Part shown: positions 26,454-36,050 of the stretch, one piece after another
Position numbering within the stretch: position 1 is the first letter of the stretch
Layout: each line of letters begins with the position of its first letter
Assembly (NCBI RefSeq): GCF_015831355.1
Contig: NZ_JADWYR010000001.1
Coordinates: 1,922,001-1,986,000, forward strand
Length of the DNA stretch: 64,000 nt
Direction: 5' to 3'
Source: Panacibacter microcysteis
GTDB lineage: Bacteria; Bacteroidota; Bacteroidia; Chitinophagales; Chitinophagaceae
Notes under the pieces: model-generated
Told to the model about the DNA's origin: nothing
The model's database searches: none
Seen by the model: the letters and a program-made list of their open reading frames with translations, nothing else
Translations under genes and position numbers: made by a program

Positions 26454-28904
26454 ATGCAAAAGAGCTTTACCCGTTTGTTATTGCTGGTACTACTGATTTT
26501 TTTCGGCTTGCAGGTTTCTGCACAACTATTGTTAAAGGAAGATTTCGAATCTGCAAAAGTGCCTTTGCCTCCTTCAGGATGGTCAACACCTTATACAGGT
26601 AATGCAAACTGGCGCAGTCTTGATGGCAACAGTTATGAAGGCTTGCAATGTATGTTTCTGGACCGCAGTTATTATGGCGATCAGGCTGATGCATGGCTCA
26701 TTAGTCCCAAATTTAATTTAACTGTCGGCAAACGTTATAGTATTTCTTTCTATTATAAAAACCAGGTAAACAACCGTAACACGTTGCAGGTTACGTTGGG
26801 TAACGATACCACTGCTGCTTCACAAACAGAAGTGTTGGAAACAACCACTTTTAATTCTGCACTGTACACAAAAATGCAGATCAACTATACGCCTAAAACT
26901 TCCGGCGGCAGGCATCTTGGTATACATTGTATAACACCAACAACTTATACTTATGTATATGTTGATTATGTTGTAATAGAAGAAGTTTCCTGTTTTGAAC
27001 CATTGAACGTTACAGTAGATATCAACAGCATTACAACCAGTACTGCAAATGCATCGTGGAAAGCAAGTGCGGGAAGTACATTTGAATATGGTGTAAGTAA
27101 AGACACTGTGCCGCCAACGGAAATAACTGTAACAACAGGTAATAATGTAACGCTTACCAATTTGCAGGCCTCAACACAGTATTATCTTTTTGTAAGAAGT
27201 TCTTGTGGTGCAACAGAAAAATCCAATTGGCAGATAAAAGAATTTGCAACTGCCTACGATACATCAGTAGTTGAAACGCTGAACTGTGGTACAATAATCA
27301 AACAAAATTTTGTAGCCAATACCGGTTTATATACCAATTCATTTTGCGAGCAGGAAGGATACTCTCTTGAGTTCTTCCATAAGTTTACACCAACAACTTC
27401 TGGTTATTACAATTTGAATATTCTTGAAGTAAATACAGGACAGTCCGTAATCTTTGCTTACAAAGAAGCCGGTGAACGAATAGGTCCGGGTGGCTGGACA
27501 TGCATTGGCACAAGCGATGCAGGCAGTAAATATTCTTTCGGTCCATTGGTAGCAGGCAAAGAATATTATATCATTGAAAAAGCAGTTAGGTCAGTTGGTT
27601 TCCCTTCATCATTTAAGTTTTCTGTTGATTGTTATTCACAGCCGCCCGCAAATGATGATTGCAGTAATGCCACTCAAATTGTTGCTACAACTTATGACAC
27701 TGCATGTAACGGAACAAAATTAACAACAATCGGTGCGACCAAACAGGAATTGAAAGGCGGCTATAAAACATGTGGCGTTTCATTTGAAGATGATGATATA
27801 TGGGTGAAGTTTAAAGCAACAGGCCATGCACAATTGTTCCGGTTCACAGATATGGTTTATACAAATCCATACCAAAGTATTTTACGCCCTGGTATGTATT
27901 TCAATATCTATAGTAAACAATGCGATCTCTCCAGTATTGTAGATTGTGGTTGGATAGACATCAGGCAAGGCATGCCGAAAGAGATATATTCTTACCTGCT
28001 TAAGAAAGACTCAACGTATTACATACGCATGTTTACAGGAGATTTGCTTTCTTACGCCACATTTAACATGTGTATTATGGATCTTGATGTTAGTAAAGGC
28101 ATTGAAAATACATGCCAGCAAGGTTTGCCGTTTACCATCAACCGCGATTTTGGAAATTATAATACACAGAAGTGGGTGCCTTTGACAAACGATAAATATA
28201 AACTGATCGCACAGGTGAATGCCAATACAAATAATCTTAATGAAGTTTCAAGTGGTCTATTTATAAATAGTGGCACTGTAAGATCTGCTGGCGGTACTTA
28301 TTACCTTGATAGAAATTTTACATTACAAAGTGTAGGTACACTAACCAAAAAAATAGCAGTTCGTTTATACATTACAAACAAAGAACTGGAACGGCTAATA
28401 GCGCAACCTGGTTCAGGTGTTAACAGTATCAAAGACCTGAATATTACACAGAACAATGATAACTGCGCAGCAAACTTTACCGGTGCTGCTACAAACTTTA
28501 TCAGGCAAAAGGCAAGTGGAGAATATGGTACAGAATACAAGTACATAGAGTTTTATACCGATCATCTTTCTTCATTCTATCTGCATGGCGGTAACAAGCC
28601 TTTAAGCGCTAATGCTTCCATCACCGCTGTTTCAGCAGATGCAGTAAAACAAAATGTAAAGGCCACTGTTTATCCGAATCCTTTTACAAGCAGCTTTCTC
28701 GTTACTCTTAATGAAAAACAGCCTGTGCATGTAGCTATAACTGTTGTTGATATGCAAGGCAATATTTTAAAAGCTGTTAACAGAAACGTGGATGCAGGCC
28801 CAACACAGATAAACATTCCTGCTAGTGAACTTGCAAAAGGTTTGTACACATTAAAGATTCAAAAAAGTAATGGTGTAGAATATATCAAGGTCATCAAACA
28901 ATAA
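26454..28904 (+). CDS. Large T9SS-secreted protein with cleaved-adhesin-like and fibronectin III domains
   Basis: 816 residues. Signal peptide (to VSAQ, about 24), then a cleaved-adhesin/MAM-like jelly-roll (EDFES...PPSGWST near 28-40; DAWLISPKFNL near 83), a fibronectin III domain (about 185-270), two cysteine-containing regions in the 280-540 range, and a C-terminal T9SS type A sorting domain (VYPNPFTSSFLV ... KGLYTLKIQKSNG). It is a surface or extracellular protein exported by the T9SS; ligand unknown. A terminator follows immediately. Confidence 0.88.
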   Translation: MQKSFTRLLLLVLLIFFGLQVSAQLLLKEDFESAKVPLPPSGWSTPYTGNANWRSLDGNSYEGLQCMFLDRSYYGDQADAWLISPKFNLTVGKRYSISFYYKNQVNNRNTLQVTLGNDTTAASQTEVLETTTFNSALYTKMQINYTPKTSGGRHLGIHCITPTTYTYVYVDYVVIEEVSCFEPLNVTVDINSITTSTANASWKASAGSTFEYGVSKDTVPPTEITVTTGNNVTLTNLQASTQYYLFVRSSCGATEKSNWQIKEFATAYDTSVVETLNCGTIIKQNFVANTGLYTNSFCEQEGYSLEFFHKFTPTTSGYYNLNILEVNTGQSVIFAYKEAGERIGPGGWTCIGTSDAGSKYSFGPLVAGKEYYIIEKAVRSVGFPSSFKFSVDCYSQPPANDDCSNATQIVATTYDTACNGTKLTTIGATKQELKGGYKTCGVSFEDDDIWVKFKATGHAQLFRFTDMVYTNPYQSILRPGMYFNIYSKQCDLSSIVDCGWIDIRQGMPKEIYSYLLKKDSTYYIRMFTGDLLSYATFNMCIMDLDVSKGIENTCQQGLPFTINRDFGNYNTQKWVPLTNDKYKLIAQVNANTNNLNEVSSGLFINSGTVRSAGGTYYLDRNFTLQSVGTLTKKIAVRLYITNKELERLIAQPGSGVNSIKDLNITQNNDNCAANFTGAATNFIRQKASGEYGTEYKYIEFYTDHLSSFYLHGGNKPLSANASITAVSADAVKQNVKATVYPNPFTSSFLVTLNEKQPVHVAITVVDMQGNILKAVNRNVDAGPTQINIPASELAKGLYTLKIQKSNGVEYIKVIKQ

Positions 28905-28922
28905 AAAGGGTAGTTTACAATA

Positions 28923-28955
28923 AAAAAGATCACGCAAAAGCGTGATCTTTTTTTT
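28923..28955 (+). terminator. Terminator after the T9SS cargo gene
   Basis: Stem AAAAGATCACGC / GCGTGATCTTTT with AAAA loop and a run of T. Confidence 0.9.
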
Positions 28956-28969
28956 AAATGTTTATTTGG

Positions 28970-29186
28970 TCAGCTATATTGCTACTATTGTGCTTTGGTT
29001 GTGTCACTCACTTGTACTTTCTGTTGGCTCTTCAACAGGACGAAGCTGAGTTTCATACCAGGTACAAATGCAGGTCAGAGAAACTTATTATAACTGCATA
29101 AATAGTCTTCGCATTGCTCAATAAAGTTTCAAACGTACAAGCGTGCGACGCAACAGGCGATGCCATAAAATGCTACTGCCGGGTAC
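28970..29186. repeat. Inverted-arm repeat, locus 9 (paired, core B + core A)
   Basis: Left arm: outer GTGCTTT, core B at 28998-29017. Right arm: core A variant (GTACAAGCGTGCGACG...) at 29135-29154, then the complement of GGCATCGCC and tip CTACTGCCGGGTAC. Interior of 117 nt. It lies between convergent genes, ending 7 nt from the uvrB stop. Confidence 0.88.
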
Positions 29187-29192
29187 ATAAAA

Positions 29193-31229
29193 TTACTTCA
29201 TTGCTTCAAGCTCTTTTTGCAAACGAAACATCTCATCTCTTAATCTTGCAGCCTCAATAAAATCCAGGTCACGTGCTGCTTTTTCCATCTGTTTCTTTGT
29301 TTGGCTGATTGCCTTTTCCATTTGAGGAATGGTTTTATATACCTCCTGCTCCTCAGCAGCGTGTTGCACAAGACCTTCATCTGCACCAATGGCATATGGG
29401 TTCTTTTCGTTAAAGCCTTTGATATCAAGCACGGAGGTCTGTTTCATAATTTGCTCAATCGATTTCTTGATTGTCTTTGGCGTAATGTTGTGTTGTATGT
29501 TATATGCAACCTGTTTTTCACGTCTGCGTGTTGTTTCGTCAATTGTTCTTTGCATACTCTCCGTCATCTTATCGGCATAGAAGATCACAAGTCCGTCAAC
29601 GTTACGCGCAGCACGCCCGGCAGTTTGTGTAAGTGATCTTTCATTACGTAAAAAGCCTTCTTTGTCAGCATCAAGAATGGCAACCAGGGAAACCTCCGGC
29701 AGATCAAGCCCTTCACGTAAGAGGTTAACGCCAACCAACACATCAATGTCACCCAAACGCAACTGCCGCAGTATTTCCACGCGTTCAAGCGTATCAACAT
29801 CGCTGTGTATGTATTTAGATTTAATGTTGATGCGGTGCAGGTATTTGTCCATTTCTTCTGCCATGCGTTTGGTAAGTGTTGTAACAAGCACACGGTCGCC
29901 TTTCGTTACACGTTTATCGATTTCATCGAGCAGGTCATCAATCTGGTTTACACTGGGTCGTATTTCAATAGGTGGGTCCAGCAGGCCTGTAGGGCGCACT
30001 ACCTGTTCAACTACCACGCCGCCTGTTTGCTCAAGTTCGTAATCGCCCGGTGTGGCACTTACAAAGACTGTTTGACCGATGAGGCTTTCAAATTCATGAA
30101 AATTGAGTGGCCGGTTATCGAGGGCAGAAGGTAAACGAAATCCGTAATCAACAAGAATGAGCTTACGGCTTCTGTCGCCACCATACATGCCAGCAACTTG
30201 TGGAACAGTCTGGTGACTTTCGTCTATAATGCAAAGAAAATCTTTTGGAAAATAATCGAGTAAACAGAATGGTCTTGTGCCGGGATGACGACGATCAAAA
30301 AAGCGTGAATAGTTTTCAATGCCATTGCAGTATCCCAGTTCACGAATCATTTCAAGATCATATTCCACACGTTCTTTCAGGCGCTGCGCCTCAATAAGTT
30401 TACCCACGCTTTTAAAATATTCTGTCTGGGCTGTCATCTCATCCTGGATCTCGTGCATAATGCTTTGCAGCATGTCTTTAGGTGCTATGTATAGGTTTGC
30501 AGGAAAGATAGCTGCGTTATCTACTTTTTCGATGCGTTTATTGGTGGTTACATCTATGGTTTCTATTTCTTCTATTTCATCGCCAAAGAACGTTATGCGG
30601 TAGCCATAATCCACGTATGGCAAATTGATGTCAACTGTATCGCCTTTTACCCGGAACGTACCACGCTTAAATTCAATTTGTGTTCTCGAGTATAAACTAT
30701 TTACAAGCGAATGCAGGAAGCCTTGTCTCGAAATGGTCTGACCGCGTTCTATACGTACGATACCGTTTTCAAAATCAGTTGGATTACCTATGCCGTAGAT
30801 ACAGCTAACGCTGGCAACCACAACTATATCCCGTCGCCCGGTAAGCAAAGCTGCCGTGGCCTGCAAACGAAGTTTGTCCAGTTCTTCATTTATGCTCAGG
30901 TCTTTTTCAATGTACACATCGCTGACGGGCAGGTAAGCTTCGGGCTGGTAATAATCATAGTAGCTTACAAAATATCCTACGGCATTGTCCGGAAAGAACT
31001 GTTTAAACTCTCCGTACAATTGCGCCACGAGGGTTTTGTTATGTGTAAGAACAAGTGTAGGCCGCTGTACATTCTGAATAACATTGGCCATGGTAAATGT
31101 TTTACCACTGCCTGTAACACCAAGTAGTGTCTGGTATCTTTCGCCATTTATCAATCCTTCGGTTAACTGTTGAATGGCGCCCGGCTGGTCTCCGCTCGGC
31201 TCGTATGGCGCATGTAATTTGAAAGGCAT
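29193..31229 (-). CDS. uvrB: Excinuclease ABC subunit B
   Basis: 678 residues, family length. Walker A GVTGSGKT at 37-44, damage-probing beta-hairpin YYDYYQPEAYLP, DEAD-like DESH box (IDESHQTVPQ), motif VI QTAGRAARN, and a C-terminal UVR domain (AARDLDFIEAARLRDEM) that contacts UvrC. It is the damage-verification helicase of nucleotide excision repair. uvrC is 20 kb away in this window; uvrA is not present. Confidence 0.97.
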   Translation of the reverse strand: MPFKLHAPYEPSGDQPGAIQQLTEGLINGERYQTLLGVTGSGKTFTMANVIQNVQRPTLVLTHNKTLVAQLYGEFKQFFPDNAVGYFVSYYDYYQPEAYLPVSDVYIEKDLSINEELDKLRLQATAALLTGRRDIVVVASVSCIYGIGNPTDFENGIVRIERGQTISRQGFLHSLVNSLYSRTQIEFKRGTFRVKGDTVDINLPYVDYGYRITFFGDEIEEIETIDVTTNKRIEKVDNAAIFPANLYIAPKDMLQSIMHEIQDEMTAQTEYFKSVGKLIEAQRLKERVEYDLEMIRELGYCNGIENYSRFFDRRHPGTRPFCLLDYFPKDFLCIIDESHQTVPQVAGMYGGDRSRKLILVDYGFRLPSALDNRPLNFHEFESLIGQTVFVSATPGDYELEQTGGVVVEQVVRPTGLLDPPIEIRPSVNQIDDLLDEIDKRVTKGDRVLVTTLTKRMAEEMDKYLHRINIKSKYIHSDVDTLERVEILRQLRLGDIDVLVGVNLLREGLDLPEVSLVAILDADKEGFLRNERSLTQTAGRAARNVDGLVIFYADKMTESMQRTIDETTRRREKQVAYNIQHNITPKTIKKSIEQIMKQTSVLDIKGFNEKNPYAIGADEGLVQHAAEEQEVYKTIPQMEKAISQTKKQMEKAARDLDFIEAARLRDEMFRLQKELEAMK

Positions 31230-31287
31230 ACTGCTAAGTTAGCAAGTAACGAATGATTGTTGCAGGCACATCTTTAAAAGAATCTTT

Positions 31288-31295
31288 TACTTTTG
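31288..31295 (+). promoter_or_regulatory. -7 promoter box of enoyl-CoA hydratase gene
   Basis: TACTTTTG, a perfect TAnnTTTG, 14 nt before the ATG at 31310; the TTG candidates upstream are 25-28 nt away. Confidence 0.45.
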
Positions 31296-31309
31296 GAAAA
31301 ATAACTTCT

Positions 31310-32086
31310 ATGTATCAAACATTGCTTACCAATAAAGAAAATGGCATTCTTACCATCACGGTTAACAGGCCTGATAAACTTAATGCACTGAACAAAACCG
31401 TAATGGAAGAAATAAGCATGGCTGTTGATGAAGTGTGCAAAGATGAAACGATTAAAGCAGCCATTATAACCGGCGCAGGACCGAAAAGTTTTGTGGCAGG
31501 TGCAGACATCAGCGAATTTATAGGGCTAACTGTTGAAGAAGGTAAAGCACTTGCCAAAAAGGGCCAGGATGTTTTTTTTAAGATAGAAAACGCACCTAAG
31601 CCAATTATAGCATGCGTAAATGGTTTTGCATTGGGTGGCGGCTGCGAGCTGGCAATGGCCTGCCACTTTCGCCTGGCAAGTGACAATGCAAAATTCGGCC
31701 AACCGGAAGTTAACCTTGGCTTGTTACCCGGCTACGGCGGTACACAGCGGTTAACACAGTTAATAGGTAAAGGCCGTGCAATTGAGTTAATGATAACCGG
31801 CAACATGATAGACGCAGCAACTGCTTTGCAGTTTGGTCTTGTAAATTACGTAGTACCGCAGGAAGAATTACATGGTAAAGCTTTGTCGATTTTGCAGGTT
31901 GTTTTAACAAAGGCGCCAATTGCGGTAGCCAAATGTATAGCTGCCGCCAATGCCGTATTCAGTGAAAAGCAGGATGGTTTCGATGTGGAGGTAAATGCTT
32001 TTGGTGAATGTTTTGCTACAGCCGATAAAGTGGAAGGCACCACCGCATTCCTTGAAAAAAGGAAACCGGTTTTTAAAGGAGAATAA
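31310..32086 (+). CDS. Enoyl-CoA hydratase/isomerase family protein
   Basis: 258 residues from the ATG at 31310, supported by the -7 box; an open extension to 31253 would cover that promoter. Crotonase fold: oxyanion-hole segments SFVAGADISEF and VNGFALGGGCELAMACHFR, and the PEVNLGLLPGYGGTQRL region with the catalytic glutamates of hydratases. It is likely to act on short-chain trans-2-enoyl-CoA (crotonase-like) in fatty-acid or butyryl-CoA metabolism. No beta-oxidation partners are adjacent. Confidence 0.92.
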   Translation: MYQTLLTNKENGILTITVNRPDKLNALNKTVMEEISMAVDEVCKDETIKAAIITGAGPKSFVAGADISEFIGLTVEEGKALAKKGQDVFFKIENAPKPIIACVNGFALGGGCELAMACHFRLASDNAKFGQPEVNLGLLPGYGGTQRLTQLIGKGRAIELMITGNMIDAATALQFGLVNYVVPQEELHGKALSILQVVLTKAPIAVAKCIAAANAVFSEKQDGFDVEVNAFGECFATADKVEGTTAFLEKRKPVFKGE

Positions 32087-32109
32087 ACCCGGAAACTAAG
32101 CTCTTAAAA

Positions 32110-32802
32110 TTATTTGTTGAGGCCTGCAAGGGTATTGATAGTTAATGCAACAATAACAGTATTGTAAACAAAAGACAGTATGCTGTGCAATAATACAAAG
32201 CGGCGGAATTTTTTGGTTATCACCTGCACGTCAGAAACCTGGAAAGTCATACCGATGACAAAGGAAAAATAGGCAAAATCAAGAAAGTCTGGCCGGTCAT
32301 GTATTTCATCTTCTTTCCCTTCATTGGGAAAATCAAGTCCGCCTGCGTGCATGTTTTTCTTTGTTGCATGGTCGTTATAATACATGTGTGCATAACGTAC
32401 TGTAAAAATTGTATGCACCGTGCCCCACGATAAAGCCATACCTGATACTGCAACCACAATGTGCAGGGCCTTATGATTTTCATCGCCGCTTAAAAGCAAC
32501 AATGTAACAGCCGTAAGACTGGCCAGTGTTGCAATAATGATCAGGAAAAAAATGGTAACCCTCGAACTGTCTTCAATTCTTGCCTGCGTTCTTATTTGTT
32601 TGGATGGTGTGTTAAAGAAAACGATCCAGTCAATAATCAGAACTACCAGGCTGAATACGTTCCAGCTTATCATTAGCTGTGAGAGTACATCAATATCAAA
32701 GGTGTCGGCCACAAAAAAGGCTGACACCGCCAATCCAAAAGCAATTAATCCTTTTTTTGCAGAAGATAACTTCTTTAGCAGCAGATAGCTTTCTTCTTTC
32801 AT
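32110..32802 (-). CDS. DUF1345 membrane protein
   Basis: 230 residues with about five transmembrane segments. It carries the DUF1345 features: a TVHTIFTVRYAHMYY segment in the middle and DFLDFAYFSFVIGMTFQVSDV before the last helices. Function unknown. It converges with the enoyl-CoA hydratase gene (23 nt) and lies 9 nt downstream of the fucosidase gene, so it is probably co-transcribed with it. Confidence 0.88.
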   Translation of the reverse strand: MKEESYLLLKKLSSAKKGLIAFGLAVSAFFVADTFDIDVLSQLMISWNVFSLVVLIIDWIVFFNTPSKQIRTQARIEDSSRVTIFFLIIIATLASLTAVTLLLLSGDENHKALHIVVAVSGMALSWGTVHTIFTVRYAHMYYNDHATKKNMHAGGLDFPNEGKEDEIHDRPDFLDFAYFSFVIGMTFQVSDVQVITKKFRRFVLLHSILSFVYNTVIVALTINTLAGLNK

Positions 32803-32811
32803 ACAGGTTGG

Positions 32812-34233
32812 TTACTTAGTTTCAATCAATGAATCATCAATATTGTATACTTCCACCTCACTTATTACCGGGGTGCCTTTTGCAGCGGTGATAATAAATC
32901 TTACCGCACTTGCTTTTACGGATGGAAATGTAAGTATTCTTTTCCTTCCAATCGTTGTGCCGGTAATGGTTTGCAACACCCTGGCGCCATCCAGCAACTC
33001 TATTTTGAAGCCGCTTGTATGCTGCCCAAACTGTATCGCTTCTCTTAGTACAACGCAGTTCAGCCGCTGACCTTTATCAAAACGCAACCAGTAAGAGGTT
33101 TTTTGGTAGTTGATGTTTCGTTCAAAAGTTGTTGCATCTCCATCTGCAAAAAACTGCTTTTTAAACAATACGTTATCGTAGTAAGTTTCTTTTCTTGCAG
33201 TGGCTGCAAGGTTCACTGCAAAACTTTCATCACGCAGTTTTTTAAAACCTATCAATGCTGCGCTGTCTTTTTCGTTTATTAGACCTCTTCTGTCAGGGGG
33301 TACGTTCAGCAATAAGGCAGCTCCGCGGCCGGCAGACTTTAAATATAGATCAAAAAGCTGCTGCGGAGATTTTACTTTATCATCTTCATTGGCATGATAG
33401 AACCAACCCGGCCTTATGCTTACATCGCATTCGGCAGGTATCCAGTTCTTCCCGTTATAGTTTCCGGTTGTTAGTGTATCTGTTGGGGGTGCACCTTCGC
33501 CCCTGTTAAAACCTGCCGTGTCAAGCATGTTCCAGTTGGTACTGCCTGCAATACCCTTTTCATTGCCAACCCATCTTATGTCCGGCCCTATATCACTAAA
33601 CACTGGTGTGTTAGGCGCTATGGTTCGCATAGTTTGTTCAAAGCTGTGCCAGTCGTACACCTGCTTTTTACCATTGGGGCCCTCACCATTAGCACCGTCC
33701 CACCAGAATTCAAAGAAAGGTCCGTAACGGGTTACCACTTCCTTCATCATATTAACAAATACTTCGTTGTAATCCGCTGTTCCATACTTTGGGTGGTTAC
33801 GATCCCATGGCGAAAGGTAAATACCAAGTTTCAGGTTGTATTCTTTACAGGCATCGCTCAAGTCTTTCAGCACATCCCCTTTGCCTTCTTTCCATTTGCT
33901 CTGTGCCACGGTATGCGTGGAATAAGCACTTGGCCAAAGGCAAAATCCATCGTGGTGTTTGGCCGTAATAATAATACCTTTTGCGCCGGAAGCTTTTGCA
34001 ATGCGGCACCATTGCCTGCAGTCGAGTTGTGTAGGGTTAAATACTTCTTCCTGTTCATTGCCTTTTCCCCATTCAAGGTCTGTAAATGTATTGGGCCCAA
34101 AATGGGCAAAAAGGTAAAACTCCAGTTCATGCCACTGTAATTGTCTTGCAGATGGTGCCGGTTCACCTGTTTTTTGACCAAACAAAAGCGGAGAGAGAGA
34201 ATAAAAAAGTAACAGTGTAAAAATGTTTTTCAT
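32812..34233 (-). CDS. Alpha-L-fucosidase, GH29
   Basis: 473 residues, signal peptide to FG(Q) at about 19. Catalytic GH29 domain with the HFG motif FAHFGPNTF, TAKHHDGFCLWPS, LKLGIYLSPWDRNHPKYG, and nucleophile D179 in FEFWWDGANG. The C-terminal ~130 residues are an F5/8-type-like carbohydrate-binding beta domain. The sequence style suggests the GH29-B group (acting on branched alpha-1,3/4 fucosides), which is inference. It removes fucose from glycans in the periplasm. No susCD or PUL genes accompany it. Confidence 0.92.
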   Translation of the reverse strand: MKNIFTLLLFYSLSPLLFGQKTGEPAPSARQLQWHELEFYLFAHFGPNTFTDLEWGKGNEQEEVFNPTQLDCRQWCRIAKASGAKGIIITAKHHDGFCLWPSAYSTHTVAQSKWKEGKGDVLKDLSDACKEYNLKLGIYLSPWDRNHPKYGTADYNEVFVNMMKEVVTRYGPFFEFWWDGANGEGPNGKKQVYDWHSFEQTMRTIAPNTPVFSDIGPDIRWVGNEKGIAGSTNWNMLDTAGFNRGEGAPPTDTLTTGNYNGKNWIPAECDVSIRPGWFYHANEDDKVKSPQQLFDLYLKSAGRGAALLLNVPPDRRGLINEKDSAALIGFKKLRDESFAVNLAATARKETYYDNVLFKKQFFADGDATTFERNINYQKTSYWLRFDKGQRLNCVVLREAIQFGQHTSGFKIELLDGARVLQTITGTTIGRKRILTFPSVKASAVRFIITAAKGTPVISEVEVYNIDDSLIETK

Positions 34234-34270
34234 GCGCTACTGGTTAAGGTTATCAGGTTCATTGTTATGA

Positions 34271-34487
34271 ACCCGGCTGCATTGCTGCTATTTGGCTTTC
34301 GTTGCGTCGCACTCTTGTACTGTAGTACCTGTTTCGGCAATGGTCTGCGTTGTTCTGTAAACATATACATGTTCTTACCTGCAGTTTGTAAGTAATAAGA
34401 AGTACGTATATGCAGTATCGTTGATGCCCAGGGCTATGCCGTACAAGTGAGTGACACAACGAAAGCTTAATAGTTATTCAACCGTTG
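34271..34487. repeat. Inverted-arm repeat, locus 10 (paired, core A + core B)
   Basis: Left arm: tip ACCCGGCTGC, outer GGCTTT, core A at 34301-34320. Right arm: core B at 34441-34460, outer AAGCTT, then TAATAGTTATTC. Interior of 120 nt. It fills the gap between the fucosidase and isomerase genes. Confidence 0.9.
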
Positions 34488-34501
34488 GTTACCTAAAAAT
34501 A

Positions 34502-35395
34502 CTACTTAAGTCTCGTAACCTGGTCGTTATAAAATTTTACTGTTTCTATTACATCTGGCAGGTTGTTTAACCAGTTAGACTCGTGTTCTATAGAGATCAT
34601 ACCACGAAATTGCTGGCGTTTAAGTTCATCAAATATTGGGTCAAACTTAATTACGCCTTTGCCAACAATCGTGTCTTCAGCATGTTCTTCGCCAAAAGTT
34701 TTAATGTCTTTCAGGTGAACGCCGTATACGTGGCCATCCAGTTTTTTTAAGCACTCTACAGGATCGAGACCGCTGCGTGCCCAATGGCCAAGGTCTGCAC
34801 AAGCGCCAATATTTGGATGGCCGTTGATTGCGGCAAGTACAGAATCTGGGTGCCAGTAAGGATTTGGTTTGGCGTGTTCATGAATGGCCACTTTAATACC
34901 GTATGAGCCGGCAAGACTGTCAATCATGTTCCACTGGTCTTTCTTTGGCTCAGATGTAATATAGCTAAGGCCAAAATCTTTTGCAAGCTGAAATGCTTTT
35001 ACCCATTCGGCCTGGTCTGCGGGCGCTATTACACCCATTGCCACAACCTGTATTCCTTTGGATTGTAAGAGCTGTTTCAGTTTTGCTTTTGCATCGTCCG
35101 TCATGTTAATACCAAATTCGCCCTTCATGTCTGCACCCAGCGGCTGACCCCAATAGCATTCTACATTTTTAACGCCGGCGCTATCTGCTTTATCCAGCGC
35201 CTGTGCAAGTGTGAAATGGTTGAATGTCCACATTTGCGTACCAATTTTCCAGTTAGCAGACACATCGAAAGAACTGGTATCTGCAGAAGTAGTGCTTGTT
35301 GAATCCGTGTTTTCACCTGCGTTGTTTCCGCTGCCGCACGCAACAGCTACCGTCAGCGATAAGCCAGCTACCAAACCCTTAACTAAATGTTTCAT
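34502..35395 (-). CDS. Lipoprotein sugar-phosphate isomerase/epimerase-like TIM barrel protein
   Basis: 297 residues. Lipoprotein signal with lipobox VAVAC (C20), a Ser/Thr-rich linker (26-46), then an AP-endonuclease-2/xylose-isomerase-like TIM barrel. Likely metal-site residues: the VKNVECYW glutamate, KVAIHEH, ACADLGHWARSG and MISIEHES. Related secreted proteins in Bacteroidota are annotated as sugar isomerases/epimerases; some work with GMC-type oxidoreductases on 3-keto sugars, but the GMC gene here is 27 kb away. Substrate unknown. Confidence 0.85.
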   Translation of the reverse strand: MKHLVKGLVAGLSLTVAVACGSGNNAGENTDSTSTTSADTSSFDVSANWKIGTQMWTFNHFTLAQALDKADSAGVKNVECYWGQPLGADMKGEFGINMTDDAKAKLKQLLQSKGIQVVAMGVIAPADQAEWVKAFQLAKDFGLSYITSEPKKDQWNMIDSLAGSYGIKVAIHEHAKPNPYWHPDSVLAAINGHPNIGACADLGHWARSGLDPVECLKKLDGHVYGVHLKDIKTFGEEHAEDTIVGKGVIKFDPIFDELKRQQFRGMISIEHESNWLNNLPDVIETVKFYNDQVTRLK

Positions 35396-35509
35396 TGTTC
35401 TTTTTTAATTAGTTAATGAATAAAGATGGAAAGTTAACCAACAAAAGGCTGCATGGGTAAGAAAAACTTTTTTGCAAAAAGTTTTTTTGCGGTTACGTTT
35501 TAAAATTGG

Positions 35510-35527
35510 GCTGCTACCTATATATGT
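35510..35527 (+). promoter_or_regulatory. Shared upstream element of the PepSY-like pair, copy 1
   Basis: GCTGCTACCTATATATGT lies 57 nt before the first paralogue's ATG and matches the element before the second at 16 of 18 positions. It is not a TAnnTTTG promoter. It could be a distinct sigma-factor site or an operator. Confidence 0.45.
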
Positions 35528-35583
35528 GTTTGCGAAAAAGGAACACGAAAACAACATCTTTAATTATCAAAAAAAAAGCTATT

Positions 35584-35883
35584 ATGAAAAAGATCTTATT
35601 GGCAGCAGCGTTGCTTGTATCAGCAACTACAATTACAGGTATTAATTATGCAAACGCTACAGTAGTTGCCAAATTTGGTGGCAGACATATTCCTGCTTCA
35701 CAGGTACCAGCTCCTGTACTGGCAAGCTTTGATGCACGTTACCCAACAGCTACAAACGTTAAGTGGGAAAAAGAAAGAGAAGACAGCGGTCTTCAGTACA
35801 AAGCAGATTTCATGATTGGTAACCAACGTTACGAAGCACGCTTTGCACCAGATGGTACTTTCCTTGGACAAAAAAGAAAATAA
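35584..35883 (+). CDS. Secreted PepSY-like (DUF2874-type) protein, paralogue 1
   Basis: 99 residues from ATG 35584. Signal peptide MKKILLAAALLVSATTITGI..., then one PepSY-like unit: VPAPVLASFDARYPTATNVKWEKE, YKADFMIGNQRYEARF, DGTFLG. This matches the putative beta-lactamase-inhibitor-like PepSY_like family (PF11396). The role is unknown; periplasmic modulators are suspected. The downstream paralogue shares GG(R)HIPASQVPAPVLA and the whole layout. Confidence 0.82.
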   Translation: MKKILLAAALLVSATTITGINYANATVVAKFGGRHIPASQVPAPVLASFDARYPTATNVKWEKEREDSGLQYKADFMIGNQRYEARFAPDGTFLGQKRK

Positions 35884-35900
35884 TCAGTTTTCTTTAAGAA

Positions 35901-35930
35901 GCGGCCGGTTTCACCGGCCGTTTTTTTTTT
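35901..35930 (+). terminator. Terminator after PepSY-like paralogue 1
   Basis: Stem CGGCCGGT / ACCGGCCG with a 3-nt loop, then ten or more T. Confidence 0.92.
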
Positions 35931-35978
35931 ATATTTTTTTTAAAAAATATATAACCAGTGATTACGCTTTGATCCTTT

Positions 35979-35996
35979 GCTGCTACCTAAGTATGT
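35979..35996 (+). promoter_or_regulatory. Shared upstream element of the PepSY-like pair, copy 2
   Basis: GCTGCTACCTAAGTATGT, 55 nt before the second paralogue's ATG. It differs from copy 1 at two adjacent positions, while flanking sequence is unrelated. Confidence 0.45.
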
Positions 35997-36050
35997 AAAG
36001 GGTGTTAAAACACTACAATAACAAATAATCAATCAAAAAAAATCAACAAC

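Noticed and set aside
35462-35486. AAAAACTTTT / AAAAGTTTTT hairpin as a terminator
   Set aside because: The stem is only A/T with one G-C pair; too weak, and no gene ends just before it on either strand.
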